DNA of 64,000 nt from Arthrobacter ipis (GCF_014694315.1 NZ_JAAOXD010000001.1:1097256-1161255); one strand, 5' to 3'; counted from the stretch's first letter, positions 24,621 to 33,563 are shown. The notes: generated by a model from the letters alone, not told the origin. A program made the numbers and translations.

Positions 24621-27600
24621 TTATTCAACAACGACCAGCAGGTCACCGCCCTGAACCTGTTCCACGGCGGAAATGGCCAGCCGCGTCACCTTGCCGCCCA
24701 CCGGCGTCGTGATGGATGCCTCCATCTTCATGGCCTCGATGGTGGCAACCGTGTCACCAGCGTTGACGGTGTCACCCGCCTTGACGGTGACCGTCACGGC
24801 GCCGGCAAAGGGAGCGGCGACGTGGCCAGGCACGGACGTGTCCGCCTTCTCGGCCGCTTTCACATTGCTGACCACGGACTTGTCGCGCACCGAAACCGGG
24901 CGGGACTGCCCGTTGAGCGTGCACATGACCGAGCGCATGCCCTTCTCGTCCGGCTCCGACACAGCTTCCAGGGACGCGATCAGGCGCACACCCTTTTCGA
25001 GCTCGATCACGTGCTCTTCGCCGCGCTGCAGGCCGTAAAGGTAGTCGCGCGTGTCCAGGACCGAAACGTTGCCGTACGTCTCAACGCTCTTGAGGTAGTC
25101 CTTCGTCGGCCCGGCGAACAGCAACCGGTTCAGGGTTTGCTGGCGGGTCTTGGAGTCGCCGCGGAGAGCTTCGCTGTCCTCGGCGCTCAGCTCGGCGTCA
25201 CGCACCTTGACGCTCCGGCCCTGAAGGGCCTTGGTGCGGAACGGCTCAGGCCAGCCTCCCGGAGGGTTGCCCAGCTCACCGGACAGGAATCCAATGACGG
25301 AGTCGGGGATGTCGTAGTTCTGCGGGTTCTCGTTGAAGTCGGCCGGGTCAGCGTTCAGCCCGACGAGGTGCAGGGCGAGGTCGCCCACCACCTTCGACGA
25401 CGGGGTCACCTTGACCAGGTGGCCCAGGATCCGGTCCGCAGCGGTGTACATGTCCTCGATCGCCTCGAAGCGCTCGCCCAGGCCCAGCGCCATGGCCTGC
25501 TGACGGAGATTTGACAGCTGCCCGCCCGGGATTTCGTGCTGGTACACGCGGCCGGTGGGACCCGGAAGGCCCGATTCGAAGGGAGCGTAAACCCTGCGCA
25601 CGGCCTCCCAGTACGGCTCGAGGGAGCTGACCGCGGCCAGGCTGAGCCCCGTGTCACGTTCCGTGTGGGCCAGCGCCGCAACCAGGGCCGACGCCGACGG
25701 CTGGCTCGTGGTGCCGGCCAGGGATGCCGAGGCGACGTCGACGGCGTCCACGCCGGCATCGACTGCCGACAGCAGGGTGGCGAGCTGGCCACCGGCGGTG
25801 TCGTGGGTGTGCAGGTGGACCGGGAGGTCGAACCGTTCCCGCAGGGCTGCGACGAGCTTCGCGGCGGCTGCCGGACGCAGCAGGCCTGCCATGTCCTTGA
25901 TGGCCAGAATGTGGGCACCGGCGTCGACAATCTTGTCCGCCAGGTCCAGGTAGTAATCCAGCGTGTAAAGCGTCTCTTCCGGGTCCAGCATGTCGCCGGT
26001 GTAGCAGAGTGCCACCTCGGCGACGGCGGTGCCCGTGGCCCGGACAGCGCGAATGGCCGGCGCCATCTGGCTGACGTCGTTCAGGGCATCGAAGATGCGG
26101 AAGATGTCGATGCCGGTGGCCGCTGCCTCGTTGACGAAGGCCTCGGTCACTTCCTCGGGGTACGGGGTGTAGCCCACGGTATTCCGGCCGCGAAGCAGCA
26201 TCTGCAGGCAGATGTTCGGCAGGGCCTTGCGCAGCGCGGCCAGCCGGTCCCAGGGATCCTCACCGAGGAACCGCAGTGCGACGTCATAGGTGGCGCCGCC
26301 CCAGGCTTCAACCGACAGCAGTTCAGGCGTGAGGTTGGAGACCGCGGGTGCGGCGGCCACCAGGTCCCTGGTGCGGACGCGGGTGGCCAGCAGGGACTGG
26401 TGGGCGTCGCGGAAGGTGGTGTCGGTGACGGCCACAGCCTTCTGTTCGCGCAGCGCCTTGGCGAAGCCCTCCGGGCCGAGTTCGAGGAGCCGCTGGCGGG
26501 AACCGGGGCGGGCCTCGGTGCCGGTGACCGGGGGGAGCTTTTCCGCCGGGTCGGTGCGGACCGGAAGCTCGCCGTTCGGCTTGTTCACGGTGACCTCGGC
26601 GAGCCAGGTCAGCAGCTTGGTGCCGCGGTCGGCGGAGACACGCGCCTTCAGCAGTTCGGGCCGTTCATCGATGAAGGACGTGGCAACGTTGCCGGCGATG
26701 AAGTCCGGATCATCAAGCACGGCCTGCAGGAATGAGATGTTGGTGGAGACACCACGGATGCGGAACTCCGCCAGCGACCGGCGCGCCCTGGCAACCGCCG
26801 CGGGATAGTCCCGGCCGCGGCAGGTGAGCTTCACCAGCATGGAGTCGAAGTGCGGGCTGATTTCGGCACCCGAGTAGACAGTGCCTCCGTCGAGCCTTAC
26901 GCCGGCGCCGCCGGCGGAGCGGTAACCAGTGATCTTTCCGACGTCGGGCCGGAAGCCGTTAGCGGGGTCTTCGGTGGTGATGCGGCTCTGCAGCGCGGCA
27001 CCCTTGAGGAAGACGGTCTCCTGGGACAGGCCCAGGTCAGCCAGGGTCTCGCCGGCGGCGATGCGCATCTGAGCCTGGACGAGGTCGACGTCTGTGACCT
27101 CTTCGGTGACGGTGTGCTCCACCTGGATGCGGGGGTTCATTTCGATGAAGACGTGCTGGCCGGCGCGTTCGCCCACAGTGTCCACGAGGAACTCGACCGT
27201 TCCCGCGTTGACGTAGTTCAGGGCCTTGGCGAACTTCACGGCGTCCCGGTACAGGGCCTGGCGGATGCCTTCGTCCAGGTTGGGGGCCGGGGCGATCTCG
27301 ATGACCTTCTGGTGGCGGCGCTGGATGGAACAGTCACGCTCGAAGAGGTGCATGACGTTGCCCTCGGCGTCGGCCAGGATCTGGACCTCGATGTGGCGCG
27401 GGCGGAGCACTGCCTGCTCAAGGAACATGGTGGGGTCACCGAAGGCGGCGTCGGCCTCGCGCATGGCGGACTGCAGCGCTTCCGGCAGGGCTTCGCGGGT
27501 GTTGACGCGGCGCATGCCGCGCCCGCCGCCGCCGGCCACAGCCTTGGCGAAAATGGGGAAGCCGATCTCATCCGCAGCAGCGATCAGTTCGTCAAGGTCC

Positions 27601-28016
27601 TTCGAGGGCGCGCTCGACTTCAGCACGGGGACGCCGGCCTTGCGTGCGGCCTCCAGTGCGGCCACCTTGTTGCCGGCGAGTTCCAGGACCTCCGCGGGCG
27701 GACCCACGAAGGTGATGCCTGCGGCCTTGGCGGCACGCGCCAGGTCGGGGTTCTCGGAGAGGAAGCCGTAGCCGGGGTAGATGGCGTCCGCCCCAGACTC
27801 CTTCGCCACGCGCACCACTTCGTCGACGTCCAGGTAGGCGCGGACGGGGTGGCCCTCTTCGCCGATCAGATACGCCTCATCGGCCTTCTGGCGGTGGATC
27901 GAGTTGCGGTCCTCGTTGGGGAACACGGCGACTGTCTTGGCGCCCAGTTCGTAGCCGGCGCGGAAAGCCCGGATTGCAATTTCTCCGCGGTTGGCCACCA
28001 GAATCTTGGAAAACAT
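24621..28016 (-). CDS. pyc: Pyruvate carboxylase
   Basis: A full-length 1131-residue biotin enzyme that makes oxaloacetate from pyruvate, ATP and bicarbonate. The order is the biotin carboxylase domain (about 1-460, with GGGGRGMR for ATP and EMNPRIQVEHTVTEE), the carboxyltransferase domain (about 530-810, with DTTFRDAHQSLLATR and AWGGATYDVALRFL), the allosteric linker, and the C-terminal biotinyl domain where the Lys of EAMKMEA (about residue 1094) carries biotin. The ribosome site is AGGAGA. It feeds the TCA cycle and complements the C4-dicarboxylate and methylcitrate genes elsewhere in the window. Confidence 0.97.
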   Translation of the reverse strand: MFSKILVANRGEIAIRAFRAGYELGAKTVAVFPNEDRNSIHRQKADEAYLIGEEGHPVRAYLDVDEVVRVAKESGADAIYPGYGFLSENPDLARAAKAAGITFVGPPAEVLELAGNKVAALEAARKAGVPVLKSSAPSKDLDELIAAADEIGFPIFAKAVAGGGGRGMRRVNTREALPEALQSAMREADAAFGDPTMFLEQAVLRPRHIEVQILADAEGNVMHLFERDCSIQRRHQKVIEIAPAPNLDEGIRQALYRDAVKFAKALNYVNAGTVEFLVDTVGERAGQHVFIEMNPRIQVEHTVTEEVTDVDLVQAQMRIAAGETLADLGLSQETVFLKGAALQSRITTEDPANGFRPDVGKITGYRSAGGAGVRLDGGTVYSGAEISPHFDSMLVKLTCRGRDYPAAVARARRSLAEFRIRGVSTNISFLQAVLDDPDFIAGNVATSFIDERPELLKARVSADRGTKLLTWLAEVTVNKPNGELPVRTDPAEKLPPVTGTEARPGSRQRLLELGPEGFAKALREQKAVAVTDTTFRDAHQSLLATRVRTRDLVAAAPAVSNLTPELLSVEAWGGATYDVALRFLGEDPWDRLAALRKALPNICLQMLLRGRNTVGYTPYPEEVTEAFVNEAAATGIDIFRIFDALNDVSQMAPAIRAVRATGTAVAEVALCYTGDMLDPEETLYTLDYYLDLADKIVDAGAHILAIKDMAGLLRPAAAAKLVAALRERFDLPVHLHTHDTAGGQLATLLSAVDAGVDAVDVASASLAGTTSQPSASALVAALAHTERDTGLSLAAVSSLEPYWEAVRRVYAPFESGLPGPTGRVYQHEIPGGQLSNLRQQAMALGLGERFEAIEDMYTAADRILGHLVKVTPSSKVVGDLALHLVGLNADPADFNENPQNYDIPDSVIGFLSGELGNPPGGWPEPFRTKALQGRSVKVRDAELSAEDSEALRGDSKTRQQTLNRLLFAGPTKDYLKSVETYGNVSVLDTRDYLYGLQRGEEHVIELEKGVRLIASLEAVSEPDEKGMRSVMCTLNGQSRPVSVRDKSVVSNVKAAEKADTSVPGHVAAPFAGAVTVTVKAGDTVNAGDTVATIEAMKMEASITTPVGGKVTRLAISAVEQVQGGDLLVVVE

Positions 28017-28349
28017 ACTTCTCCTGCATCATTGCGGGTGTATCGGTGAGTGGTCACAGTGTGTAAGACGGGCCGGACGAAACACAAATCATTGTGTCTA
28101 CCGTCACAGAATTATCCGTCATCTCAGGACCATATTCACTGCCGGCCCGCAATTACTCCTGTTTTTGCTGCTGCCGGATGCCTCGGCGGCCGGGCCGGCC
28201 GGCGAGGCATGCCCGGATCCGCAGAAGAAGGGATTCCGGCCGAGGTCAACATATGATGAATGGGGCGGCGGAAGCCTGCCCCGGTTCCGGCAGCACCGGA
28301 ACGGAACGTACCCCAACACGGCAACCGGCGTTAGGTATTGGTCTCTCAA
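28017..28349. other. Divergent regulatory region between pyc and the orphan parA gene
   Basis: A 333-base gap without a convincing gene. It holds a perfect palindrome ACACAA-ATCA-TTGTGT (28082-28097), 66-81 bases before the pyc start, and a strong GC-rich hairpin (28178-28210, ATGCCTCG with CGAGGCAT, plus outer CCGG pairs). The palindrome is a plausible repressor site for pyc. The hairpin has no T-run after it on either strand. Confidence 0.5.
28082..28097. promoter_or_regulatory. Palindromic operator candidate upstream of pyc
   Basis: ACACAA and TTGTGT are perfect 6-base half sites around ATCA. Size and symmetry suit a dimeric repressor, but no specific regulator is recognised. Confidence 0.45.
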
Positions 28350-29171
28350 GTGCAAGTAGTCAGCATCAGCAGCCTCAAGGGCGGTGTCGGCAAGACATCC
28401 GTTACAACCGGACTGGCGTCTGCGGCACTGGCCGCAGGCATCCCAACCCTCGTAGTGGACCTCGATCCCCATGCCGACGCCAGCACAGCCCTCGGCGTGC
28501 AGCCCAGCGACAAGCTGGACATCGGCAGGATGCTGAAGAATCCGCGCAAGGCCAAGATCGCTGAGAACGTCGTGCCCAGCGGCTGGATCAGCCGTGCGGC
28601 CATCAACGGTTCCGGCCCAGCGGTGCTCGATGTCGCCGTCGGGTCCGCGTACACCGGTATCTACGACCGGCCCGACCTTGGCAAACGCGATTTACGCAGG
28701 CTATCAGCGGTGCTCTCCGGCGCAGATGCGTATGAACTCGTCCTGGTGGACTGCCCGCCGTCCCTGAACGGCCTGACCCGCATGGCCTGGTCTGCCAGCA
28801 ACAAGGTGGCACTGGTCGCCGAGCCGGGGCTCTTCTCCGTGGCCGGCACCGAACGCACCATGCGGGCCATCCAGCTGTTCCGGCAGGAATTCGCACCGAA
28901 CCTCTCCCCTGCCGGCATCGTGGCCAACCGCGTGCGCTCCGGATCCTCCGAGCACGCGTTCCGGCTTGCCGAGATGCAGGCCATGTTCGGCGACCTCCTG
29001 CTGGCTCCGCACATCCCGGAACAGGCCAACTGGCAGCAGATCCAGGGCGCGGCGCACTCCGTCCACCACTGGCCCGGGGACTCCGCCAAGACGGCGGCCG
29101 GGCTATACGACACGCTGCTGGGAAATCTTCTGGCCACCAACAAGACCAGCCGCAGCCGCAGCGCCCGGTAA
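28350..29171 (+). CDS. ParA family ATPase, orphan
   Basis: A 273-residue MinD/ParA ATPase with a deviant Walker A motif (KGGVGKTSVTTGLA, about residue 11), VDLDPHADASTALG (A') and the Walker B region VLVDCPPSLNGL. No parB lies next to it and no parS-like repeats were seen. It is distinct from the parA gene in the scpAB operon at 40.6 kb. The GTG at 28350 was chosen because it begins the conserved VQVVSISSLKGG strand; an in-frame TTG lies 12 bases upstream. No clear ribosome site precedes either. It may position a cargo on the nucleoid or membrane; the cargo is unknown. Confidence 0.83.
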   Translation: MQVVSISSLKGGVGKTSVTTGLASAALAAGIPTLVVDLDPHADASTALGVQPSDKLDIGRMLKNPRKAKIAENVVPSGWISRAAINGSGPAVLDVAVGSAYTGIYDRPDLGKRDLRRLSAVLSGADAYELVLVDCPPSLNGLTRMAWSASNKVALVAEPGLFSVAGTERTMRAIQLFRQEFAPNLSPAGIVANRVRSGSSEHAFRLAEMQAMFGDLLLAPHIPEQANWQQIQGAAHSVHHWPGDSAKTAAGLYDTLLGNLLATNKTSRSRSAR

Positions 29172-29204
29172 GCGCAGCCCCGGTTCCCGGTGGCCCTGCC
29201 GAAT

Positions 29205-29242
29205 GCAGAAGGCCGCCTCCCCGACGGGAGGCGGCCTTCTGC
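29205..29242. terminator. Bidirectional terminator between parA and merR genes
   Basis: Two perfect 17-base arms (29205-29221, 29226-29242) enclose a CGAC loop. GCAGAAGG on one side and CCTTCTGC on the other flank a GC-rich core. The genes on both sides converge on it. No long T-run, but GTAATCTT follows on the plus strand. Confidence 0.75.
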
Positions 29243-29263
29243 GTAATCTTATGGCTGGCGCCG

Positions 29264-29860
29264 CTAGCCGATCTTGCGTGCCGCGCGGCGCTTGCTGAGT
29301 TCGTCGTCCGGGAACGTCTGTTCGCCTGCGTGCTCGCTGGGCAGTGAGGCGAGGCTCCCCTCGACTTCGCGCCACACCCGGCCCACAGCGATGCCGAACA
29401 CGCCCTGGCCACCCTGCACGAGATCAATGACCTCGTCCGCGGACGTGCATTCGTAGACGCTGGCGCCGTCGCTCATGAGGGTGATCTGGGCCAGGTCCTC
29501 GACACCGCGTTCACGGAGATGCTCTACCGCGCTGCGGATCTGCTGCAGCGATACGCCGGTGTCCAGCAGCCGCTTGACGACCTTCAGGACCAGGATGTCG
29601 CGGAAACCGTAGAGCCGCTGGGATCCGGAGCCGGCTGCGCCGCGGACTGCAGGCTCCACCAGGCCGGTGCGGGCCCAGTAGTCGAGCTGCCGGTACGTGA
29701 TGCCGGCGGCCTTGCAGGCCGTGGGGCCGCGGTAGCCGGCGTCCTCATCCAGAACCGGGAGATCCTCAGTGAAGAGAAGACCCTGAGCACCGCTTGCGGG
29801 CACGGCAACACCGGCCGCCGAGGGTTGCTTCAGCTCGCCTGCTTCGCCTTTCGGACTCAC
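29264..29860 (-). CDS. MerR family transcriptional regulator (Rv1830 type)
   Basis: A 198-residue MerR regulator. After a 60-residue flexible head, GYRGPTACKAAGITYRQLDY begins the winged helix, with WARTGLVEP and RLYGFRDILVLKVVKRLLD as the MerR signature. A C-terminal domain of unknown ligand follows. GTG at 29860 was chosen since AGGAGG sits 6 bases before it; the upstream in-frame ATG overlaps that ribosome site. It is the last gene of the conserved gcvH-garA-ftsR-DUF151-merR order. In M. tuberculosis the orthologue is Rv1830. Confidence 0.9.
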   Translation of the reverse strand: MSPKGEAGELKQPSAAGVAVPASGAQGLLFTEDLPVLDEDAGYRGPTACKAAGITYRQLDYWARTGLVEPAVRGAAGSGSQRLYGFRDILVLKVVKRLLDTGVSLQQIRSAVEHLRERGVEDLAQITLMSDGASVYECTSADEVIDLVQGGQGVFGIAVGRVWREVEGSLASLPSEHAGEQTFPDDELSKRRAARKIG

Positions 29861-30112
29861 GTGGATCCTCCTTGTCATGAGCTCCCCTGGGGAAGTTGCC
29901 GCAACAGCTGCTACACGCATGAAGTCCGGATGAAATTCACGCTTGTAATTCGGCCGGAGTAGCACTTTCCAGTGTGACTTGCGCCGCTGTCGTATGCAAT
30001 GGGAACTTGGTACCTTCGACGTTAGGCCTGCCATGGCCCAAGGTCAAAGACGTTCGCATGAATGGCGGGGCGTGTCGAAAGTTTCAGCCTCAACTTTAAC
30101 CTTAACGTGACC
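29861..30112 (-). other. Leader region of the second MerR gene
   Basis: A 252-base gap with no gene. At its upstream end, on the minus strand, TAAGGT occurs twice 11 bases apart (30110-30115 and 30099-30104) with a degenerate third copy. A related stretch, AACTTGGTACCTTCGACGTT, lies at 30004-30023 around a GGTACC centre. These look like binding sites for a MerR-type protein and mark a likely separate promoter for the downstream gene. Confidence 0.45.
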
Positions 30113-30619
30113 TTAGCCGTCGAAATCCTCGGGCTCGACGTCGTCAAGGAACTCCCGGAACCTGCGCAGCTCGCGCTCCTCCTCCACGGTGGGGGGCCCG
30201 GGTTCCGTGTCCTCGCCCTCGTCATGCTCGGTGATACGCACGCCGGCCTCGTCCATGACAGAGTCAGCGCACCAGATCCGGCATTTGGCGCGCAGCGCGA
30301 TTGCCAGGGCATCGGATGCCCTGGAGCTCACAGTGGCCCCGTTGTCGAACTGCAGCTGGCCGTAAAAGATGTTGTCCTCCACGGCCACGATGTTCACGCT
30401 GACCACGGAATGGCCAAGCGTCTCCACCACGTCCACGAGCAGGTCGTGCGTCATGGGCCGTGGCGGCACCACGCCCTGCTGCGCCAGCGCGATGGCGCTT
30501 GCCTCGGGCGTCCCGATCCAGATGGGAACGTGGCGTTCTCCGTGCATCTCGCGGAGCAGGACCAGGGGCTGGTTTGAGGGCAATTCGATGCGGACGCCCA
30601 CAATCTCGACTTCGATCAT
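30113..30619 (-). CDS. Bifunctional nuclease family protein (DUF151)
   Basis: A 168-residue protein of the BFN/DUF151 family, opening MIEVEIVGVRIELPSNQPLVLL with the core RHVPIWIGTPEASAIALA. An acidic C-terminal tail follows. Plant members have DNase and RNase activity; the bacterial role is not settled. Its start overlaps the ftsR stop by one base (TGATG), so it is translated with ftsR. The order matches Rv1829. Confidence 0.9.
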   Translation of the reverse strand: MIEVEIVGVRIELPSNQPLVLLREMHGERHVPIWIGTPEASAIALAQQGVVPPRPMTHDLLVDVVETLGHSVVSVNIVAVEDNIFYGQLQFDNGATVSSRASDALAIALRAKCRIWCADSVMDEAGVRITEHDEGEDTEPGPPTVEEERELRRFREFLDDVEPEDFDG

Positions 30620-31341
30620 CAGATTTCCATCCGCGAGATACGGTCCTGGACAAGGGCCCGGTGCAGGGTGAGGCAGAGGTCGCTGATTTCCCTGGCGGCT
30701 TCCGCCGCGCGGGCCTGTGACGCAGCGTCCCTGCGCGAGGTCAGGGTGGCCACGGCGCGTTCCACGAGTCCGAACTCGCGCTCCGCGGCAGCCTGGAAGG
30801 GGCGGAGGTGCCGCGGCTCCAGGCCGTGGCTCTCCAGCTGGACGCAGGCACGGGCCACTTGGAGGGCGTGCTCGTCGAATTTGCCGTTCGTGTGCCCGAT
30901 GAGGCCAAAACTGAGGAGGGACTGCAGAAGCGGCACGCTGGCCCCCGACTCCGCGCGCAGCTGCTCCTCGCTGAGCCTGCGCGCCTTGTTCTGCAGTTCC
31001 GCGGCGAGCTCGTCCGAGACGATGCGCGGGGACACGGTGACCCCGGGCGGGAGGTTCTCGGGCCGCTCGCCCCGGTCGATGGCGTCAAGGTAGTCCTTGA
31101 TGACCTTGAGCGGCAGATACTGGTCGCGCTGAAGCGACAGGACGAAGCGCAGCCGTTCGACGTCGCTGTCCGAGTACTGCCGGTAGCCCGCGGGTGTGCG
31201 CCGGGGATTGATGAGCCCTTTTTCCTCAAGGAACCTGATTTTCGACGCCGTAATGCTCGGAAAGTCGTCGCTCAACTGAGCGAGCACTTCCCCGATGTTC
31301 AGGACCAGTGGTCCCCGGCGCTCCGGTTGTGCCATTGCCAC
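30619..31341 (-). CDS. ftsR: MerR family regulator FtsR
   Basis: A 240-residue MerR-type regulator. VLNIGEVLAQLSDDFPSITASKIRFLEEKGLI is the DNA-binding part (about 13-45), with PRRTPAGYRQYSDSDVERL as the wing and helix 3. A long C-terminal helical domain ends in AREISDLCLTLHRALVQDRI. The orthologue in Corynebacterium glutamicum (FtsR) activates ftsZ, and Rv1828 holds the same place in mycobacteria. The position directly after garA supports the call. Confidence 0.9.
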   Translation of the reverse strand: MAMAQPERRGPLVLNIGEVLAQLSDDFPSITASKIRFLEEKGLINPRRTPAGYRQYSDSDVERLRFVLSLQRDQYLPLKVIKDYLDAIDRGERPENLPPGVTVSPRIVSDELAAELQNKARRLSEEQLRAESGASVPLLQSLLSFGLIGHTNGKFDEHALQVARACVQLESHGLEPRHLRPFQAAAEREFGLVERAVATLTSRRDAASQARAAEAAREISDLCLTLHRALVQDRISRMEI

Positions 31342-31357
31342 AGGCAGCCGCTCCGAA

Positions 31358-31834
31358 TCAGACGCGTCCTGCTGCGCGGGCAGGGCTCAGGTAGAAGGTG
31401 AGGCGGAACTTGCCAATCTGGACTTCGTTTCCGGACCTCAGTTCCACGCTGTCCACGCGGTCATGGTTGACATAGGTGCCGTTCAGGCTTCCGGTGTCCA
31501 CCACCTCGAAGCTCCGCGGTGTGCGCCGGAACTCCACGTGACGGCGGGACACCGTCACGTCGTCGAGGAAAATGTCAGCATCCGGGTGCCGCCCGGCCGT
31601 GGTGACATCGGAGTCAAGGAGGAAACGGGCACCCGAGTTCGGCCCGCTGTGGGCCACGAGCAGGGCCGAGCCGGAGGGCAGTGCCTCGACGGCAGAGCGT
31701 TCCTCCGGTGAGAGCTTGGGTACGATCGTCGGCTCGTCATGAACCGGAGTGAGGTTGATCGAGGTGGTTTCCGAAGCCCTGCCCGCACCTGTGCCGTAAT
31801 CGCCGCTGGTGTGGTTCTGTTCGCCGCCAACCAT
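31358..31834 (-). CDS. garA: FHA-domain regulator GarA/OdhI
   Basis: A 158-residue FHA protein. The N-terminus carries the phosphorylation motif ETTSINL, where the two Thr are the known targets of PknG- and PknB-type kinases. The FHA domain (about 60-150) has GRHPDADIFLDDVTVSRRH and GSLNGTYVNHDRV, the phosphothreonine-binding loops. Unphosphorylated GarA/OdhI inhibits 2-oxoglutarate dehydrogenase and controls glutamate flux. The ATG at 31834 has AGGAGG 5 bases upstream. It links Ser/Thr kinase signalling to the TCA cycle. Confidence 0.95.
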   Translation of the reverse strand: MVGGEQNHTSGDYGTGAGRASETTSINLTPVHDEPTIVPKLSPEERSAVEALPSGSALLVAHSGPNSGARFLLDSDVTTAGRHPDADIFLDDVTVSRRHVEFRRTPRSFEVVDTGSLNGTYVNHDRVDSVELRSGNEVQIGKFRLTFYLSPARAAGRV

Positions 31835-31980
31835 GGATTCCTCCTCATTCGTTGCAGATGTCCCCCTGCAATCAACGCGTACCGTCCGGAGCTGCCTGGC
31901 AGCTCCGGTATGCCGCCCGCCGTCCGGCCGCAGGACTCCATGCATGGAATCCGGTGGCCGGGCAGCGGGACCGGTTAGCT

Positions 31981-32367
31981 TTAGCCTACCTGTTGTTCGT
32001 ACTCCGATGCACTGAGCAGGGAATCCACTGCATCAGGTTCGGCCAGCTTGACTTCAATGAGCCAGCCGTCCCCGTACGGATCGGAGTTAATAAGCGCGGA
32101 ATCGCCGTCGAGTGCCTCGTTGCGGGCCACGATCTCGCCGGAGACAGGGGCGTAAATGTCGCTGACGCTCTTCGTGGACTCAACCTCGCCGACGACGTCG
32201 TTTGCCTTAACAGTGGTGCCAACTTCGGGCATCTGGGCGTAGACGACATCCCCGAGGGCGTCCTGTGCGAAGTCGGTGATCCCCACGCGGACAACACCGT
32301 CGGCGTTCGGTGCGGTCACCCATTCGTGCTCGGCGGTGTAGGACAGATCAGAGGGAATGTTGCTCAT
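31981..32367 (-). CDS. gcvH: Glycine cleavage system H protein
   Basis: A 128-residue lipoyl carrier of the glycine cleavage system, which shuttles the aminomethyl group between the P, T and L proteins. EHEWV opens the domain, and the lipoylated lysine is in VGEVESTKSVSDIYAP (about residue 66). No gcvT or gcvP lies nearby. It sits upstream of garA as in M. tuberculosis (Rv1826-Rv1827). Confidence 0.96.
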   Translation of the reverse strand: MSNIPSDLSYTAEHEWVTAPNADGVVRVGITDFAQDALGDVVYAQMPEVGTTVKANDVVGEVESTKSVSDIYAPVSGEIVARNEALDGDSALINSDPYGDGWLIEVKLAEPDAVDSLLSASEYEQQVG

Positions 32368-32520
32368 CAGGGGCCTTTCATCGGGTCAATCACCAATGTC
32401 AACGGAGGCGTAGGGAACAGCCACCGGTTGAAAGTATATGCACAACTCCCTGGCCGCAGGATGAGCCATTATGCAGGCGGGAACCGCCCAATCCGGCATC
32501 CCGTGTGGCAAAGTGGTGCC

Positions 32521-33393
32521 ATGCCGGAACTACCCGAGGTGGCCGCACTGAGCACGTTCCTCGACACACGGCTGCGCGGCGCGGTGCTGGAGAAGATGCA
32601 GATTCTGTCCGTGGCGGTCCTCAAGACGGCCGACCCGCCCTACACGGCGCTGGCGGGCCGGGCTATCAGCGGAGTGGAGCGGTTCGGGAAGTTCGTCAGC
32701 ATCGACGCGGACGGCCTGTATCTCGTCTTTCATCTTGCCAGGGCCGGCTGGGTCCGTTACACCGAAAAACCCTCGCCCGATCCGCTCCGGCCCGGCAAAG
32801 GTCCCATCGCGGCCCGGCTGCACCTTGCGGGCGGCGACGGCGGGAAGGTGGGCATCGATTTGACCGAGGCCGGCACCAAGAAGGGCCTGGCAATCTACGT
32901 GGTGTCAAAGCCCGGCGACGTTCCCGGTATTGCAGACCTCGGACCGGATCCACTCGCCCCGGCCTTCAGCCGGGAGATGTTCGCCGAGATCCTTGCCGGG
33001 CACGCGCACCAGATCAAGGGCGTGCTGCGGAGCCAGAGTGTCATTGCCGGCATCGGAAACGCGTACAGCGACGAAATCCTGCATGCAGCGAAAATTTCCC
33101 CGTTCGCCATGGCCAATTCCTTGGAGCCGGCGAAGGTCGGGATCCTGTTCGACTCCATCCACAACGTCCTGGGAGCCGCAGTGGCCCAGGCCCAGGGAAA
33201 GGCGCCCGCGGACCTCAAGGATGCGAAACGGAGCGGCATGAATGTGCATGGCCGCGCCGGCCAGCCCTGCCCGGTATGCGGGGACACGGTCCGGGAAGTG
33301 TCCTTCGCTGACACGGCCCTGCAGTACTGCCCGACCTGCCAGACTAACGGCAAGATCCTGGCCGACCGCAGAACGTCGCGCTTCCTCAAGTAG
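32521..33393 (+). CDS. Fpg/Nei family DNA glycosylase
   Basis: A 290-residue base-excision repair enzyme. It begins MPELPEVAAL, so after loss of Met the Pro is the catalytic N-terminus and the Glu is also conserved. QSVIAGIGNAYSDEILHAA is the helix-two-turn-helix, and CPVCGDTV with YCPTCQTNGK form the zinc finger. Nei2-type versus Fpg specificity cannot be settled by eye. The frame is open further upstream, but the start must be the MPELPE Met. It ends before a bidirectional terminator. Confidence 0.93.
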   Translation: MPELPEVAALSTFLDTRLRGAVLEKMQILSVAVLKTADPPYTALAGRAISGVERFGKFVSIDADGLYLVFHLARAGWVRYTEKPSPDPLRPGKGPIAARLHLAGGDGGKVGIDLTEAGTKKGLAIYVVSKPGDVPGIADLGPDPLAPAFSREMFAEILAGHAHQIKGVLRSQSVIAGIGNAYSDEILHAAKISPFAMANSLEPAKVGILFDSIHNVLGAAVAQAQGKAPADLKDAKRSGMNVHGRAGQPCPVCGDTVREVSFADTALQYCPTCQTNGKILADRRTSRFLK

Positions 33394-33447
33394 GTCCTCA
33401 GGTAGCGCCTGACGCTCACCCACGTGCCGCCGTCGAACGGGCAACAA

Positions 33448-33482
33448 AAAACCCCGCCAACCCTGTGGGTTGGCGGGGTTTT
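33448..33482. terminator. Bidirectional terminator between the glycosylase gene and tRNA-Pro
   Basis: Perfect 16-base arms (33448-33463 and 33467-33482) around a TGT loop. The stem core CCCCGCCAACCC is flanked by A-runs on the left and T-runs on the right, so it can end both the glycosylase message and the tRNA transcript. Confidence 0.9.
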
Positions 33483-33489
33483 CACGCGG

Positions 33490-33563
<74 letters not shown>

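Noticed and set aside
31852..32520. A 223-codon N-terminal extension of the Fpg/Nei glycosylase
   Set aside because: The enzyme needs its MPELPE start for catalysis, and the extension is antisense to gcvH.
32368..32520. A glycine riboswitch in front of gcvH
   Set aside because: No tandem aptamer-like conserved stems are visible in the 153-base gap.
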